Assembly: GCA_000733355.1 (NCBI GenBank)
Contig: JNVV01000046.1
Location: forward strand, 246,139-310,138
Reading direction: 5' to 3'
From: Falciphora oryzae
Taxonomy: Eukaryota > Ascomycota > Sordariomycetes > Magnaporthales > Magnaporthaceae
DNA length: 64,000 nt
Shown: one piece after another, positions 9,976 through 22,425 of the stretch
Layout: each line of letters opens with the position of its first letter
How positions within the stretch are numbered: position 1 is the first letter of the stretch
Notes under the pieces: generated by a model
Seen by the model: the letters and a program-made list of their open reading frames with translations, nothing else
Databases searched by the model: none
Told to the model about the DNA's origin: nothing
Made by a program: the position numbers and the translations under genes

Positions 9976-11645
9976 TTAAACGGCCGTCTTCTCGGTAACG
10001 GCCGTCTTCCTGACAATGTCGTCCTCGTGCTCGGCAGCGTTGATCTCCTTCTCGATCTGGTGCATGTCGGTGTGCGGGATGGCCGAGTCGCCGTCGAAGA
10101 TCTTGGCGATCTCCTCCAGGGTCGGGCCCTTGGTCTCGACGTAGAAGAACCACACAAAGATGAGCTCGACCGTGTCCCAGAGGGTGTAGAAGAGCATAAA
10201 ATGCCAGTGCTCAGGGAGGTTGTTCCAGGCGAGCTTGTTGGTTTGGCTGTATGGTATGTTAGCGGATTCTTTATACTGTGAGAGGAACTCAGGGATACGC
10301 ACTTTCCAATAGCCAGGATGGCCTGCACGGTGATGTTCATAATCATCATGCCCTTGGCGCGCAGGTGGAAGGGCAGCACCTCGAGGGCGTAGGCGACCAG
10401 CAGGCCAGAGAAGCCAATGTCGTAGAAGATGCCAAAGAGCCAGATGAAGACGAGCTGGGCGTAGCCGGAAGCAGCGTTGGTGCCGCCAGAGTTGCCGTAG
10501 ACGGCACCAGTGATGGTCCAGAGCACAAACGAGGCGACCATGCCGAAGACCGAGGTCAAGAACAGCGGGCGACGGCCGAAGCGGTCAACCTGCAGGGCGG
10601 CAATGATGGTGACGGACAGATCGAGAATGGTCTTGCCCGTCGAGATGCCGAGCTTCTGGTTCTGGTCCTTGATTCCGGCGCCCTCGTAGATGGTGTCCAT
10701 GTAGTTGGAGAACAGCGCGTTGCCTGAGTACTGCGAGATGATACCGAGCGAGATGATGATGGCCAGCCGCCAGCGGTTGCCCTTGGTGCGGAAAAAGTCG
10801 AGATAGCTCGAGGCCTTGTCGGCGTCGCGCTCCGTCTGGATGACGTCGCGGATCTCGCGGAACTCAAACTGCACCGTGGGGTTGTTGACGTCGCCGCCGG
10901 CGTGCCACTTGGCCAGGATGGCCAGGGCCTCCTCGTTGCGGTCCTTGTTGACCAGGTAGCGCGGCGACTCGGGGATCCACCAGATGCCGACCAGCTGGAT
11001 GACCGAGGGCACGATCTGGATAAAGGTGATGGAGCGCCACGACCACTCGCCGGCGACGTTGGCGGTGCCCCAGCCGATGCACGACACGATCAGGGCGCCC
11101 AGGTTCCACAGGCAGTTGTAGATGGCCGTGACGGGCCCGCGGTGCTGCGGGTGGCAGATCTCGGTCAGCAGCAGCGGCGACGACATCTGGGCGAGCGAGT
11201 TGCCGAAGCCAAGCACGAAGCGGCCGCCGAGGTACATGCTAAAGTTGGGCGTGAAGGCGGTCAGGCAGCCGCCGAGCACCATGAGCAGGCAGCCGCTGAC
11301 GATGGCGGTGCGCCGGCCGTAGTGGTCGGCCACGTAGGGGGTGATGAAGAAGGAGATGATGGAGCCGATGTTGAACATGTTGATGAGGATGCCGAGCTTG
11401 TTGTCGTCGTCCATGGCCTCCTTGAAGAAGAGCTTCCAGTTGTTCATCTGCTGGGACGTGTTGACCAGCATGCCGTCGTAGCCCGTCGTGGCCGACGCCA
11501 CCATCAGCACGACGGCGCCCGCGTAGAGCTTCCGCAGGTGCGGCTCCTTGGTCCATTCGACATGCTCGAACCGGGGTGCCTCGGCCTGGGCGACCTCGAC
11601 CTCGGACTGCGCGGCGCGAGCGCCGACGCTGATATTGGGAGCCAT
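9976..11645 (-). CDS. MFS sugar transporter (lactose permease/hexose type)
   Basis: This is a plasma-membrane sugar:proton symporter of the Sugar_tr family. The exons are 10303-11645 and 9976-10246; the intron (10247-10302) starts GTGCGT, is phase 2, and has a GCTAAC branch site. The protein has 537 residues, normal for the family, with 12 predicted membrane segments. Signatures are DHYGRR after TM2, PESPRYL before the central loop, DRFGRRPLF after TM8, and VETKGPTLEEI after TM12. The N-terminus is cytoplasmic and lacks a signal peptide. The overall layout is close to the lactose permease and related disaccharide transporters of filamentous fungi, but substrate cannot be read from the sequence. 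A TATA-like element lies about 140 bases upstream. Confidence 0.93.
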
Positions 11646-14600
11646 TGGAGAATATCTCTAGAGTATGACCCAGAAGATGATGCAAGATACTTGCGGAGGG
11701 CAAGACACTTGCGGACAGGCAAGACAAACTTGCGGACGCGATGGAGGACGGGACGAACCAGACGATGGACGACGGGACGCGTCGACTTATACTCAAGTGA
11801 GGGGATGTGTCCAGACGAGGAACCCATCAGTACGTACCCCAGATGGGGTTACAAAGGGGGGCGTGTGGTACATTAGAGTTGTACCCGTCAAGAATCTAGC
11901 CGGTGACGAGCAGGGGGCCCCGGACAGGGGTCGACAGCTTGCGGGCTGCCTGGCCAGATCCCGGGGGCGGGCGAGGGGAATCGGGGCCGACTAGCAGAGG
12001 GCAGGGTGGCGTGCGTGGAGATGCCACGCGCGTGAACCTCGACACACCTCGACACCACCCACACCACGCCAGTGGATCCATGGATCGAGAGACCGAACCC
12101 ACAGCTTCCATCCGGAGGGGTGCGGCGGTAGAACGGGCTCGCGGATAATGGCAGGAGGGGAAGGCAGAATGGAGAAATTGGGGCGCATGGGGAGCAGAGG
12201 GGATGATCTCGCTTGAGCTGTTGCCAGACTCGGACGTGGTGGCCGTAAACGTCCGCACCCAACAGACCGGGCTGGCAGTCTTCGTCTGAACGGTTGTCCG
12301 TCTGCTGGTGACCCTGCTACACCGCTGGCTCACTGCTGGCTCTGCTGGCTGACAATCATCCAGACATCCAGACCGGTCCGGACGGAGATCAATACTTCAA
12401 CAAGCACGGAAGGCTTACACGTGCAGTCAATTTCTTCTTGCCAGCAATCGCCGAGGCGGCACGGATGGAGCTCCCAAGAAGGCCTAGGCAGGACGAGCCT
12501 GTCAAGCATTGAGTGCCATGCCACCCTCTTCCCCGGCCCCTGCACGTCGGGCCAAGCCAATCGGCCCATGTGGCCTGCTGGGCTGGGGCACAAAAAGGGA
12601 TGCGGGCGTGTGCGTCTATTGCTCGTAGACGGTCCGGTTTGCCCTGGCGTTGGCTGCTGGCAGAGAAGCAGCTCGGCGAGCGTGGGGTCCCCGTGGAGTG
12701 ACAGGGGTCAAGCAGTCCAAGACCCCAGGCGAGCAGACCCCAAGCTCCCAAGAGGTCTTGTCCAGGTCAAGCATGCCCAGCGTCTTCTTCCCGTCTCAGC
12801 AGCGCGGCAAAGAAGCACCGTTGAAGATGCCGTCCTAGGCAGGGTTCAGTGGGTTCAGTGTTTCCACCAGAGACAGACAACGGCGGTTGCCCTGGAGCCA
12901 AGCCGCCCAACTCGAGAGCGTCTCCGCTTGGAGACGGCCCGACGAGCATCTGGTTGCACAGCTCGAGGGCATGCCCTGGACACCACAAAATCAGACGGCC
13001 CTCGACGGCGGTCGCCGCGTTGGTTGAGAGACAGAGTGGGAGGTGGGGTTGCGTTGCAGCAAACGAAACGGAACCGCATAGAAAAATAAAACGACAGATA
13101 AAACAATAAAACAATAAAGCAAGCCCAAAATAAGAAGGGCCGGATGGGAAAACCGGGAGAATCGCCGTGGAATTAGGCCGCCAATCGACGGCCAGGGGGC
13201 GACTGGGGTGTCCTGGGCGCGAGGACTGGCACTGACTGGAAGCCTCACTGGCACACACCGGAGCGCTAGAGAAGGATCGCACATCGACAGCCGCTGGATA
13301 TGGCTTCCGACCTGCCGCGGCGAGCAGAGGCAAAGCTCTGGATCCCCCCGCCTGTGATGCCAATAGCACACTCTCGGTCTTCGGCACGCAAGCGATCTCT
13401 AGTGCTCCTTCACGGGACCATAAAAGATTGCGCTGGAGCTGATCAGATTTCTGCACGCTATTCGTTGGTTGGCGTCGGACCCCTGCCCCTGCTCGCGAGA
13501 AAAAGCTTCATTCATCCGCTTGTTTTCCTCGCTTCCACTGGCCATGAGTCCAGGCCTGCCCAAGCGAGCGCCACCATTGCGTGAACATTGCCGAGTAAGG
13601 CACCATGGCCATCACATAATCGGCCAGCCTGCGCTCCAGCGGCGTGGTCTGGCTGCCCACCAAGTCTCACGTGCCGCAACGGCGGCCGCTGCCGTCCAAT
13701 CCAGGCCACGCGCTCGTTTGCCGCGATTCTTCTCCGGAGCTGCTCGCCGGCGTGGCTGGCAAGGATTCACGTACAGCTTGTTGTTTGTCCGAGCAACCGC
13801 CGTCTGGAGCCAGTCCGCGCATACGAGCTGGGCAGCTCCAGGAGGAGTCGCAATTCTCAGGTCCGCCTTGCTGTCGCCTGCAGCCCAGAGGCGCCTACCA
13901 CCCAGCCGGTATGCGGCATACTGCCTCGTGGTTCGCGCCGTGGATGTCATCCATATGCAATATGTAATATACAGGCCGCGATCCTCACGGACTCGTCTAC
14001 TTGCTTGATTAAGTCGAGGCAGATCCGCTTTCGGAACGCTTGCAGCTCTGGCAAGGCAGACAAATAGCAATATCCAAGCGAACAGACGCCTTCCGCGGGG
14101 TGAATCCTTGGCGGTTAAACCGAGCGCGTTTTTTTCTGACTCTGTATTCAGCTCGGGCAGTCCGTTTCTGGCAGCATAGACCCGGCCCTTGCCCATCTCC
14201 GGCCATTTGCATGTCAATTCGCCAGGGGCCGTCCTCTACGGGCTCTGCCGCCCCTGGATGCGGAGAAGACACATGATGGCCCGTACGATGAAGATGCTCC
14301 GAAGCTAACGAGAACGGCGAACCCCATGAAGCTGGGGAAAAGCCCAAACTGGGTGTGGGAGTCGTGAGGGGCTGTGGCGTGTATCCGGGAGGCAGGGGCG
14401 TGCGATCCTCCGGCAAAATGGGAACGGTTCCGAAAATCAGACCATTCTGGTAGCCAGGGCCATCAACTTTTATTTTTCTTCTTCCACTGGCAGGACTTTT
14501 CCTACGAGTTTTTCGTGGCTTTTTGTTTGTCATGGTTTTCCTTCCCTCCAAAGACAAGCGAAATACGGAAGAAAACAGAAACAGTTTCGCATTGTTTTGC

Positions 14601-15797
14601 TTCCGACTGGCAAGGTCAACAGGACAGTCAGCGGCGAGGTACATGCCAATCCAGGCACCCTTGCCGATGGAACCGAGTGGTCGGCTCCGGAACAGGGCTA
14701 TTTAGCCTAAAGCCCCTCCCGAAGCTCGTTCTCAAATCTCGTTGGCCCCGTTTAAACATCTCAGCCGGCCTATTTAGCCGGCAGTCAGGCGAGCGGCCTG
14801 GATGGGTCTTGTTGCTTTCAGGAGACGCCTGTCCATCGAGCGTCAGGCCCAGATGTCTGTCCATCAAGCGTGTTTGTCCCGTGACTGGTGCCGTGCTGGT
14901 CGTGTTGACGATGGATGTTGGCAGTTGGCATGGACTCTGTTCGGGTGCTCCATCGGCTGCTTGTGGCCTCCGTAGGAGCCAATATTAGCCACGAGAAGCA
15001 AACAGTCTAGACGCGCGCCACAATCTCGGGACACACGAGAACCAGCCAGCCGCTTGCGGCCGAAGGATGCTGCGGTCAGCCGCGTGGAAGTCGGCGCGCT
15101 TTCCCGCGAGGTCGTTGGTCCTGTTGGTTCCAGACTGGCCACGAGCAGAACACCTCTTCCGAATGGATTTACCCTCGGTCTGCGTCTCCTTTTACACGAG
15201 TGCGAGCCCAGACGATGCCTACCAACAGTGATTGCGAACAGTGATATGCAGGACCAACGGCAAGCTTCGCCGAGCCAGCAGCTCCAGACGCAAAGCTTGT
15301 CCTCAGCCGCTTTCACTGCATTCCAGACTCCCTCGAATTTGAACAGAGCCGTTTACCAGAGGCCCGTAGATCCGTCATGCTGTCAAAGTATTCCAAGAAC
15401 TGATTTTCATCCAAGAAACCGGCCCGCCTTCCGCTTGCTTGACATGTTTCTGCAGGCTTTTTGGTATACTTGACTCTTGGTTCTTGGCTCGCCTGGAAGA
15501 CGAGAACACTCCCCTTGGCGACCCACGCCATGCAAGTCTGGCCCAAGGCAGCGGTCCGACCTGGTCCGACCTGAGCACATTCACTTGCCAAGTCGAACCG
15601 GCAGCGCAGGACACCTTCGGTAGCACGATGGGCGGACAAATCGTATGTACGTCGTAATGGCATTACTGTATCCAACTGACACTGCCTACAGGGAAGGCGG
15701 GATAACAAATATGTACAAGAAGCTGCCGCAACATCATCAAAACACTGACATCCTCAACGTCCTCCTATGCACTCGGCACACACCACGCTTAGCACGC
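11646..15797. other. Long gene-poor region (about 4.1 kb)
   Basis: Apart from the transporter promoter at the left end, I could not support any gene. Many open frames exist on both strands, as expected in GC-rich DNA, but none shows a recognisable family, a membrane or secretion pattern, or a consistent spliced frame. No transposon ends, tRNA or rRNA were seen. The base composition is not AT-biased. Confidence 0.5.
11786..11791 (-). promoter_or_regulatory. TATA-like element of the sugar transporter gene
   Basis: TATAAG on the minus strand lies about 140 bases upstream of the ATG at 11645. A tract of ACTTGCGGA-type repeated words lies between them (about 11690-11740). Confidence 0.4.
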
Positions 15798-17775
15798 TTA
15801 GCACACACCCGACGGCACGGTGAAGCTCTCGGTCCTCCTGCTGCTCGAGTAGGTGGCGCCGTCGCCCAGACCACGCCTGGCGAAGCCGGTCCAGAGGGCG
15901 CACAGGTTCTGGCCGCCGGTCAGGGCGCGGTCGGCGTCCAGGATGGCGTCGCGGGCCTGGACGAAGTTGGGGTTGCAGGGCTGCAGGGCCATGCCGTCGA
16001 CGACGAGCTTCTGGGCCAGGAACTTGCCGTCGGTGGGCACGCCGCGGGCGTCAAAGGTCGGGAAGATGTCGGTGTTCTTGCCGTGCTTGGCGATCAGCTG
16101 CCACATGACCTCGTACAGGACCGTGGCCCAGACGGTGCCGATGGCGTGCACCTGGCTGAGCGAGTTGACGCTGGCGTAGGTGAGCGGGTTGGCGCTGCGC
16201 GACGTGCTGTAGGGGTACGAGCGGATGCCGCGCGGGTTGTTGTACACCCACTCGCCCATGAAGTAGTCGGTCGCGGCCGTGTCGGAGGGCTTGAGGCGCG
16301 CGGCCGTGGCCATGAAGTCGCCCCAGCCCTCGCCCATGCCGCCCGACTCGAGCGAGTTGAGGCAGTTGGAATTGGCGGGCCCGCCGGTGAGGCGGTTGGA
16401 CAGGCCGTGCGTGTACTCGTGGATGACGACGCCGGCCTCGAAGGCGCAGTCGCGCTGCGGCGTGCTGAGCGTCCAGAGGTACATGTACATGCGGCCGGCC
16501 TGGCCGTCGGGCGGGGTCGAGAACTGGGCGTTGTTGGTGGCGCGGCCGTCCTGAGCGTTGAGGATAACGGCGTCGCCGGCGCGGCCGCCCTTGCCGTTGT
16601 TGTCGGTCTGGAAGTTGCCGGCGGCCTCGGTGAAGCCCAGCTTGTAGAGCAGGTCGTGGTACATGTTAGCCGTGTAGAAGAGCTGGGCGACGGAGGCATC
16701 ACGGTACGACGACGGCGGCGTGGCCGTCAGGCTGTAGGGGTAGCTGAAGTCGAGCGACGGGCTGACAGGGCGGTAGTTGTTGATGTAGGCGCTGCCGCCG
16801 TTGGGGTTGACCTGGGCGATGCCGTTGTTGCCGCGCGTCGTGTTGTAGCTGCTGGAGCCGTCGTTGTGCCACGTCAAGGGCGACGCGGCCTTGTCCCAGG
16901 GGTCGGTCACGCTGATGCGCGAGCCTTCGGAGGGGTCGTTGACGCCGAACGGGTAGACCTGGTACGTGGCGTCGGCGACGTAGTCGACCACGTTGTGCAC
17001 CTTGTTCTTGTCCGAGGCGTCGACGTAGGTGAGCAGCCAGTTGCTGGTCACGTCGGTCTCGACCCTCCACGTGAGCGCCAGCGTGCCCTCCGCCTGCACG
17101 AGGTAGACGAGGCGGGCCTCGGGGTCCGACACGGCGCCCGAGGTGCCCCTGAGCGTGTAGGTCTCGACGCCCTCCTTGCGCTCGGCCCTGGCCTCGCCGG
17201 TGACGGGGAGCTGGAGCACGTTCTTGGCACCATCCAGAGCAGCCACGGGGTCGCTGAAGTCGCGCTTCTTCAGGGGGCTCTCGGCAGGGATCGTGCCGGT
17301 GAAGAAGTTGTTGCCGTACGAGAAGACCTTGCCGTCGAGGATCTGGGGATCGTCAAAGTCGTCAGCCTGGGCCAGTTCAAGGGTCACTCTGTGCGGCTCC
17401 AAGACTCACGTTGATGTTGATGTCGGCATTGTCAATGTCGATGCCGTGAGCCTGCTGCTTCAGGTTCACGTGGGCCACGCCGTTGGCGCCGACGTAGTGG
17501 TCGTCGACGATGCGGTACTCGGCACCGGGAACCAGCGTCTTGGCCAGGTCTTTGGCAACCTCGAGGTAGTCGCGGGCCACGGGGGCAACCAGGGAGTTCT
17601 CGACAACCTCAGGGGCCTTGACGTACTTGGCCGTGGCCTTGAGGCGGAAGGCGTTGAGGTCGACGGCGCGGCGCTGGAGGCCGGCAATGCCGGCCTTGGG
17701 CGCGTGATGGGGGTGGGCCGCCACATTGGCAGCCGCGCCCATCAGGCCGAGGGAGAGGAGAGACTTCATCAACAT
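15798..17775 (-). CDS. Fungalysin, secreted M36 zinc metalloprotease
   Basis: This is an extracellular elastinolytic-type metalloprotease made as a preproenzyme. The exons are 17410-17775 and 15798-17342; the 67-base intron (GTGAGT...CCCAG) is phase 0. The protein has 636 residues, the usual family length. A signal peptide is followed by an FTP-type propeptide. The mature catalytic domain contains the zinc motif HEYTH at about residues 430-434 and the downstream GEGWGD that supplies the third zinc ligand. Two in-frame ATGs (17775 and 17769) both give a good signal peptide. A TATAAAG element lies about 110 bases upstream. It probably feeds on external protein; a role in host or prey tissue degradation is known for some family members but is not shown here. 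Confidence 0.95.
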
Positions 17776-17885
17776 CTTGAGGCCGTGGCACGAGCAGTGA
17801 CTGGATGAGGCGAGTAAACGGTATCCAGGAGGCTCCTGTCTGCGGATGGAGAGCAGACATGTCTAGCCAGGAGATATCGTCGCCT

Positions 17886-17892
17886 CTTTATA
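17886..17892 (-). promoter_or_regulatory. TATA element of the fungalysin gene
   Basis: TATAAAG on the minus strand lies about 110 bases before the ATG at 17775, the best-placed TATA element in the window. Confidence 0.5.
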
Positions 17893-19097
17893 GTCGCTCG
17901 GACACTCTCCTCGCACTTGTCGTGATCCACCGCCGCCATGCCGCTCGCCCGCCGCTGATGCCATCCCAGCTTCCTCTTCCAACCATCTAAGGGCCGCTTA
18001 TCGAGACCGAGTCCCATGGGATCCCCCACTCCGTCCGGGGTGTGCTATCGTCTCTAAGTAGAAGGAGGTTGTGGGCGGGTACGACGAGCAGAGCTCGGGA
18101 TATGGTCGATGCCGAGGCATGGCGCCCTGGACGTCTCTGGCGCAGCGTCTGGCGCAGTTCAAGAAGGAAGGTGGCCATCGATGCGAGTGTGGGGAGCATC
18201 ACAGGCACACGAGCTTAACGCCAAGACGTTGCGATGGGTTGGGTCCACCGCTCGCGGTCTCAAAGCAGAGGGTGCCCGCCGACTGACTCGGCGCGGGGCG
18301 CTGTTCCTTGCAGTGACGGCAGCGGGGTTGGTGGGAGATGGCTGGAGATGGCGGAGATGAGTTGGAGTTGTGTAAAGGGGCGGTTGGTCCCTCGTCGCCG
18401 TCTTGGTCGCTTGCTCGTAGATACTGCAGATATCTGCCAACGGGATGCCGCCAGACGAGCATTATACGAGCTCAATGCTTCACAACGGTCGACATCAGAG
18501 GCGCAGCAAAGCTTCCTTCCGCGTTGGGTCAAGTGCATGCAGATCAGGAACCGTGGGTCAGCCGCTGGGCTGTCATCAATATTCGCCGCCCAAGCAGAGG
18601 CGCTGACTGGGCTCTGACCCTTCGGGTAGGCCACACAGCGAGAGCGGTAAGGACGCGCACAAATCAGGGCGACCCTGAGATGGCGGGGCGGTATAAAGAC
18701 CTTCCCGATGCGGCAAGTCAACCGGGCGGCACGGCTCCAGGCTTTTTAATTCTATCGCTACTACCGGGCTAACGGCAGTCAGGAATCTTGCGCAATCGGT
18801 ACCAAGACTACGGATGAAGCACGAGCTTTACGCTTAACGAGCTTTACGCTTGCTTGGGGTGACCGCGGCCGGCAGTCGGAGATTTGGATGCAATGTTATA
18901 TTGTGGGATAGGGCATTTGCTGCGGTGCCTGGATGCCAGGCTTCTCCATCGGAAAAACATCACCTCCGCAGTGTCTGGAGTTGCCAAGCTGGCTGGGTGG
19001 CCCAGGCACAGGAGATGGCCCAAGGCCGGTGCCCAGCCAGCATTCCTGCCCCACGTGATCGAGGAGCCAGGCTGCTCTCGTGGCTGTGTCAGCCAAC

Positions 19098-19232
19098 TGT
19101 CTGCTAGGCGGCAACGTGTTCCCTGTTAGCGAACATGTTGTTTGTGTCCTGTTAGCGGCAGTTGCAACCTTGAGTTTATGCCTTGTAAGCGGCGGTGGCA
19201 ACGGTCCGTTGTGCCTTGTCAGGCGGCAGAGT
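19098..19232 (+). repeat. Degenerate tandem repeat, about 33-base spacing
   Basis: The core CCTTGTNAGCGGC recurs with variation, and the last three copies begin near 19147, 19181 and 19214. Some copies are followed by a GCAAC word. Copies are diverged, which points to an old duplication. Confidence 0.5.
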
Positions 19233-19366
19233 CGGTGGAACGGCCGTGCTGAGGTTGAGATGAGAGAATAAAGACGACACATCCTTGCTGCCGGCACGCC
19301 TGGACTCGGGACGAGACACTAGGAGCGGCCCGACACCAACAAGCGAATGCCCTCAAGGCCAGCAAA

Positions 19367-19390
19367 GAACAACAACAACAACAACAACAA
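19367..19390 (+). repeat. AAC microsatellite
   Basis: About eight AAC units followed by interrupted CGAC/AAC words. Confidence 0.9.
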
Positions 19391-20164
19391 CGACAACGAC
19401 AACACAACAATGAAAGGACCAGACCCAACGAGCAGCGTCCACTGCTGTCATCATCTTACTAGCCGCCAACATGCAGCCATCCGCGTGGGCTTACAACCAC
19501 AGCCAACCGCCCGCGGAAACGCAGCAGAAACGAGAGGCGCCAGAGCACGGCCCACTGCAGTCCAATCTGGCTAGCGTGGCCTCCAGCTGCAGCCCCAAAC
19601 CACTCAAGACCCTTGAATCCCCAGCCTGTCTGCGGCCGCGTTGGCCTCCCTGCAGATGTCTGTCTGTTGACCCGCACCCGGCCTCGCGTTGGCTGGCAGC
19701 AGGCAGAAACCCCAGTTTGCAGCTGGCTCGTGCCCACGAAACAATGGCTTGCTCGAGGCGTTTTCTGAGCCTCAGCCCCATGGCGCTTGGCGTGGTGACG
19801 ATCGAGGCAGGCTGCGTGCTGCGTGTCCAAGAGCCCTTCTTCAACCCAGGCTGAGATGCCCATCAAGCAGGGTGCCGTCCGGGTTTCCTGACCCCGATCC
19901 CTTCAACACGCTGACGCAACCGCAGTGCAAAGGTTGCCGTGGCCTCTGCCTCCGTAGCCATACCTAGTTGACTGCTTCACAGCACTAACTCACAGCCTTA
20001 CCACCCTGACGGTTGCATCCGATCGATGGTGACGCCTCCGGGCTTGAAGGCATCGACGTCTCGAACCGTATGCGATAGCTCCCCGGCTGACAACGGCTTC
20101 TGCCACCTCGACAATCCCCTTCGTATACGGTAGCTTCCTCCCGGCTCGACAGACGGCTCCCACA

Positions 20165-22286
20165 ATGTCCAGCAACCAGAATGGCGCCCAGGGCGGCGGA
20201 CAAGGCAAGCCCGACGCCGAGCTGTACGTGGCCGTCGTGTCGCTCGTCATCGCCCTGATAGCCCTGCTCGGGACCGTCATGCAGGTGCTCCAGCAGTACT
20301 ACGCCTCGGCCACGGGCTTCTCCAACTGCGATCGACGCGTCATCGGGAAATGGCATAACTACAAGGAACGCATATTCAAGTGGAAGGAGCTTCGGTTCGA
20401 GGTCCGCTTCAAGGCGCCCGTCGTCTTTGTGTGCCCAGCAAGCAACACAAAGGGGCCGGTCCCCGATGTGGTCTGGATCATCGACGGCACACCAAAGAGC
20501 CAGGAAGACACCATGACGGACGACCTCAAGGACAAGACGCAAAACAACCAGCCGCCGCCGGTGTCAGTCGACCAGTCCTCGCCTCTCCCCAGGTGGAAGC
20601 TCCGCCACCGCTCGACCAACACCAGCATCAAGCAAAAGATTACCCGCAGCACAGTCTCGAACGACTCCAACCACGAGAAGCGCATCCACACGGCCGACAA
20701 CGAGCGGGCGACCTGGCTGACCATGCTGACCGAATTCCAGCGCATGGAGATGGAGTCGGCCAGCTGGCAGGAGGGCGAGTACAGCTGGCACTCGGGCCGC
20801 CACGGCCAGCCCAGGATCAGCCGGCCCGCGTTCAACGACCGCAAGCTGGCCATCGCCGTCCAGGCCAAGCCGCGCAGCTGGGACACGATGCCGCCCAACA
20901 TCAAGAAGCCCTACGCCACCACCACCATGTGCCACCTCGTCGAGATGGCCGCCATGCTGGGCCTGCACTGGAAGGAGTTTGACCGCTCGCACGACAAGTA
21001 TCGCGCCGAGGGCAACGGCTACGTCCTGACGGGGTCGCACCTGTCGGACCTCGGCGTCGTCTTCAACTTCCAGATCTCGGGCAAGTGCAAGTTTGGCGAC
21101 AACCGCGTCGTGCCGTCGGCCCACGTCAAGGAGTTTGCCTTTGGCCTGGTTCCCACCGTCTTTCGCACCCAGGACGACGACCGTCGCCTTGGTTCGATCG
21201 CCGAGGATCCGCGCGATCAGGGGCTCCTGCTTCTCGGCAGCACCAACGAAGTCGCCGAGACCGTGGCCTGGTTCGGCTGCAACACGCGGACGGCCGACAT
21301 TCTTCGAGACAACAGCAAGAAGCACGGCCACTTGTTTCCCAGTAGGTGCCTTCATCCCATGTCCTCATCCACAGGCCTTGTCCTCCCAACTGACCAACCC
21401 ACCGACAGTCGCCTTTGAAATCCTCGGCATGCTCTCCAAGCCGCTCTACCTGCCCAACATGTCCTTCCGCATGGTGCCCAACCCCACCGTCTACACGTGG
21501 GACACCAAGTTCTTCAACCTGCGCAAGCTGCTGGAAGGCTTCAGGACCCAGCTCGAGACTTCCGAAACCGTGGCCGAGTCGTTCTCCGCCCCCGGCGTCG
21601 CCACAAACGAGACGGCCTCGCACCTGAAGCCGCTCCAGAACAAGGCGGAGACCGTCTGCGACGCACTGGAAAGCCAACGGGAAATCCGTGGCGAGCAGGA
21701 GTTCACGCTCGGACTCTGCGACGCCCTCTACAAGTCCATCGACTTTTGCGACAAGTACCTGGAGGAAGTCCGCCCCAAGTTCGTCCAGGTCGTGCTCCGC
21801 GAGCACATCCAGGAGATCCTGCGCATGGTCAACGACGACGAGGAGGCGGCCGGCCCGGCCAGCCCCGGCGGCGGCGCCGACGCGTCGCCCATCAGCCAGC
21901 TCATGGACGCGGCGCCCGAGCAGCGGCACGCCGTCTTCATGCGCATCTATTTTGACCACGTGCTGCCGCACATCATCAAGACGTGCATGGTCAGCATCCA
22001 GCGCCGCGACACGCCGCTGCTGGTCATGAACTCGCCGCCCACCTCGCCCTCGCCCGACGGCTCGCGGCCGCCGCTCGACGCCCAGCCGCAGGCCGAGCCC
22101 CGGCACCGCGGCGGGAACCGCAACCTGAGCGCCGAGATGGTGACGGTGCAGGTGACCGAGATCTGGTGCACGCTGGTCTTCCGCATGCTGTGCTGGCTGC
22201 TGCTGCACGACTTTCACAAGAACGACCGCCAGGTCTCGAGCAAGAGCGAGGTCTGGGGGAGCCGCCTGCCCGTGTACATCTGCTAG
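20165..22286 (+). CDS. Modin-like membrane-anchored fungal protein
   Basis: The exons are 20165-21341 and 21409-22286; the intron (GTAGGT...GACAG, branch CTGAC) is phase 1 and joins FP to IAFEIL. The protein has 684 residues. A short polar N-terminus is followed by one strong membrane segment (about residues 19-41, YVAVVSLVIALIALLGTVMQ), then a large presumably cytosolic region with EYSWHSG, AVQAKPRSWD and a long helical C-terminal half. The architecture and N-terminus match fungal proteins annotated as modin, a name derived from Podospora incompatibility-modifier work; this link is from memory and the molecular function is unknown. It is convergent with the 2EXR gene, 139 bases apart. Confidence 0.8.
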
Positions 22287-22425
22287 GTGCGATGACGCTG
22301 GGTGCAGGTGGCGGCTGCATTGTGATTTTGGGTAATTGGGTTGGCATGGATATGAATTATGATAATGGGCCACCAGTAGGATGGAAGCGAGGGCTTGGGC
22401 TTGGTACAGTCTGGTAAATGTCGAA

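Larger units (their letters stand above)
17776..20164. other. Gene-poor region (about 2.4 kb)
   Basis: Beyond the fungalysin promoter no gene is supported. A TATAAAG at about 18691 on the plus strand has no recognisable gene after it. The region includes a degenerate tandem repeat (19098-19232) and an AAC microsatellite (19367-19390). Confidence 0.5.

Noticed and set aside
13612..14217. 201-residue minus-strand open frame
   Set aside because: No recognisable motif, no splice support, and composition like the surrounding noncoding DNA.
18685..18700. TATAAAG element as evidence for a gene near 18.7 kb
   Set aside because: No coding sequence with any support follows it within 1 kb.
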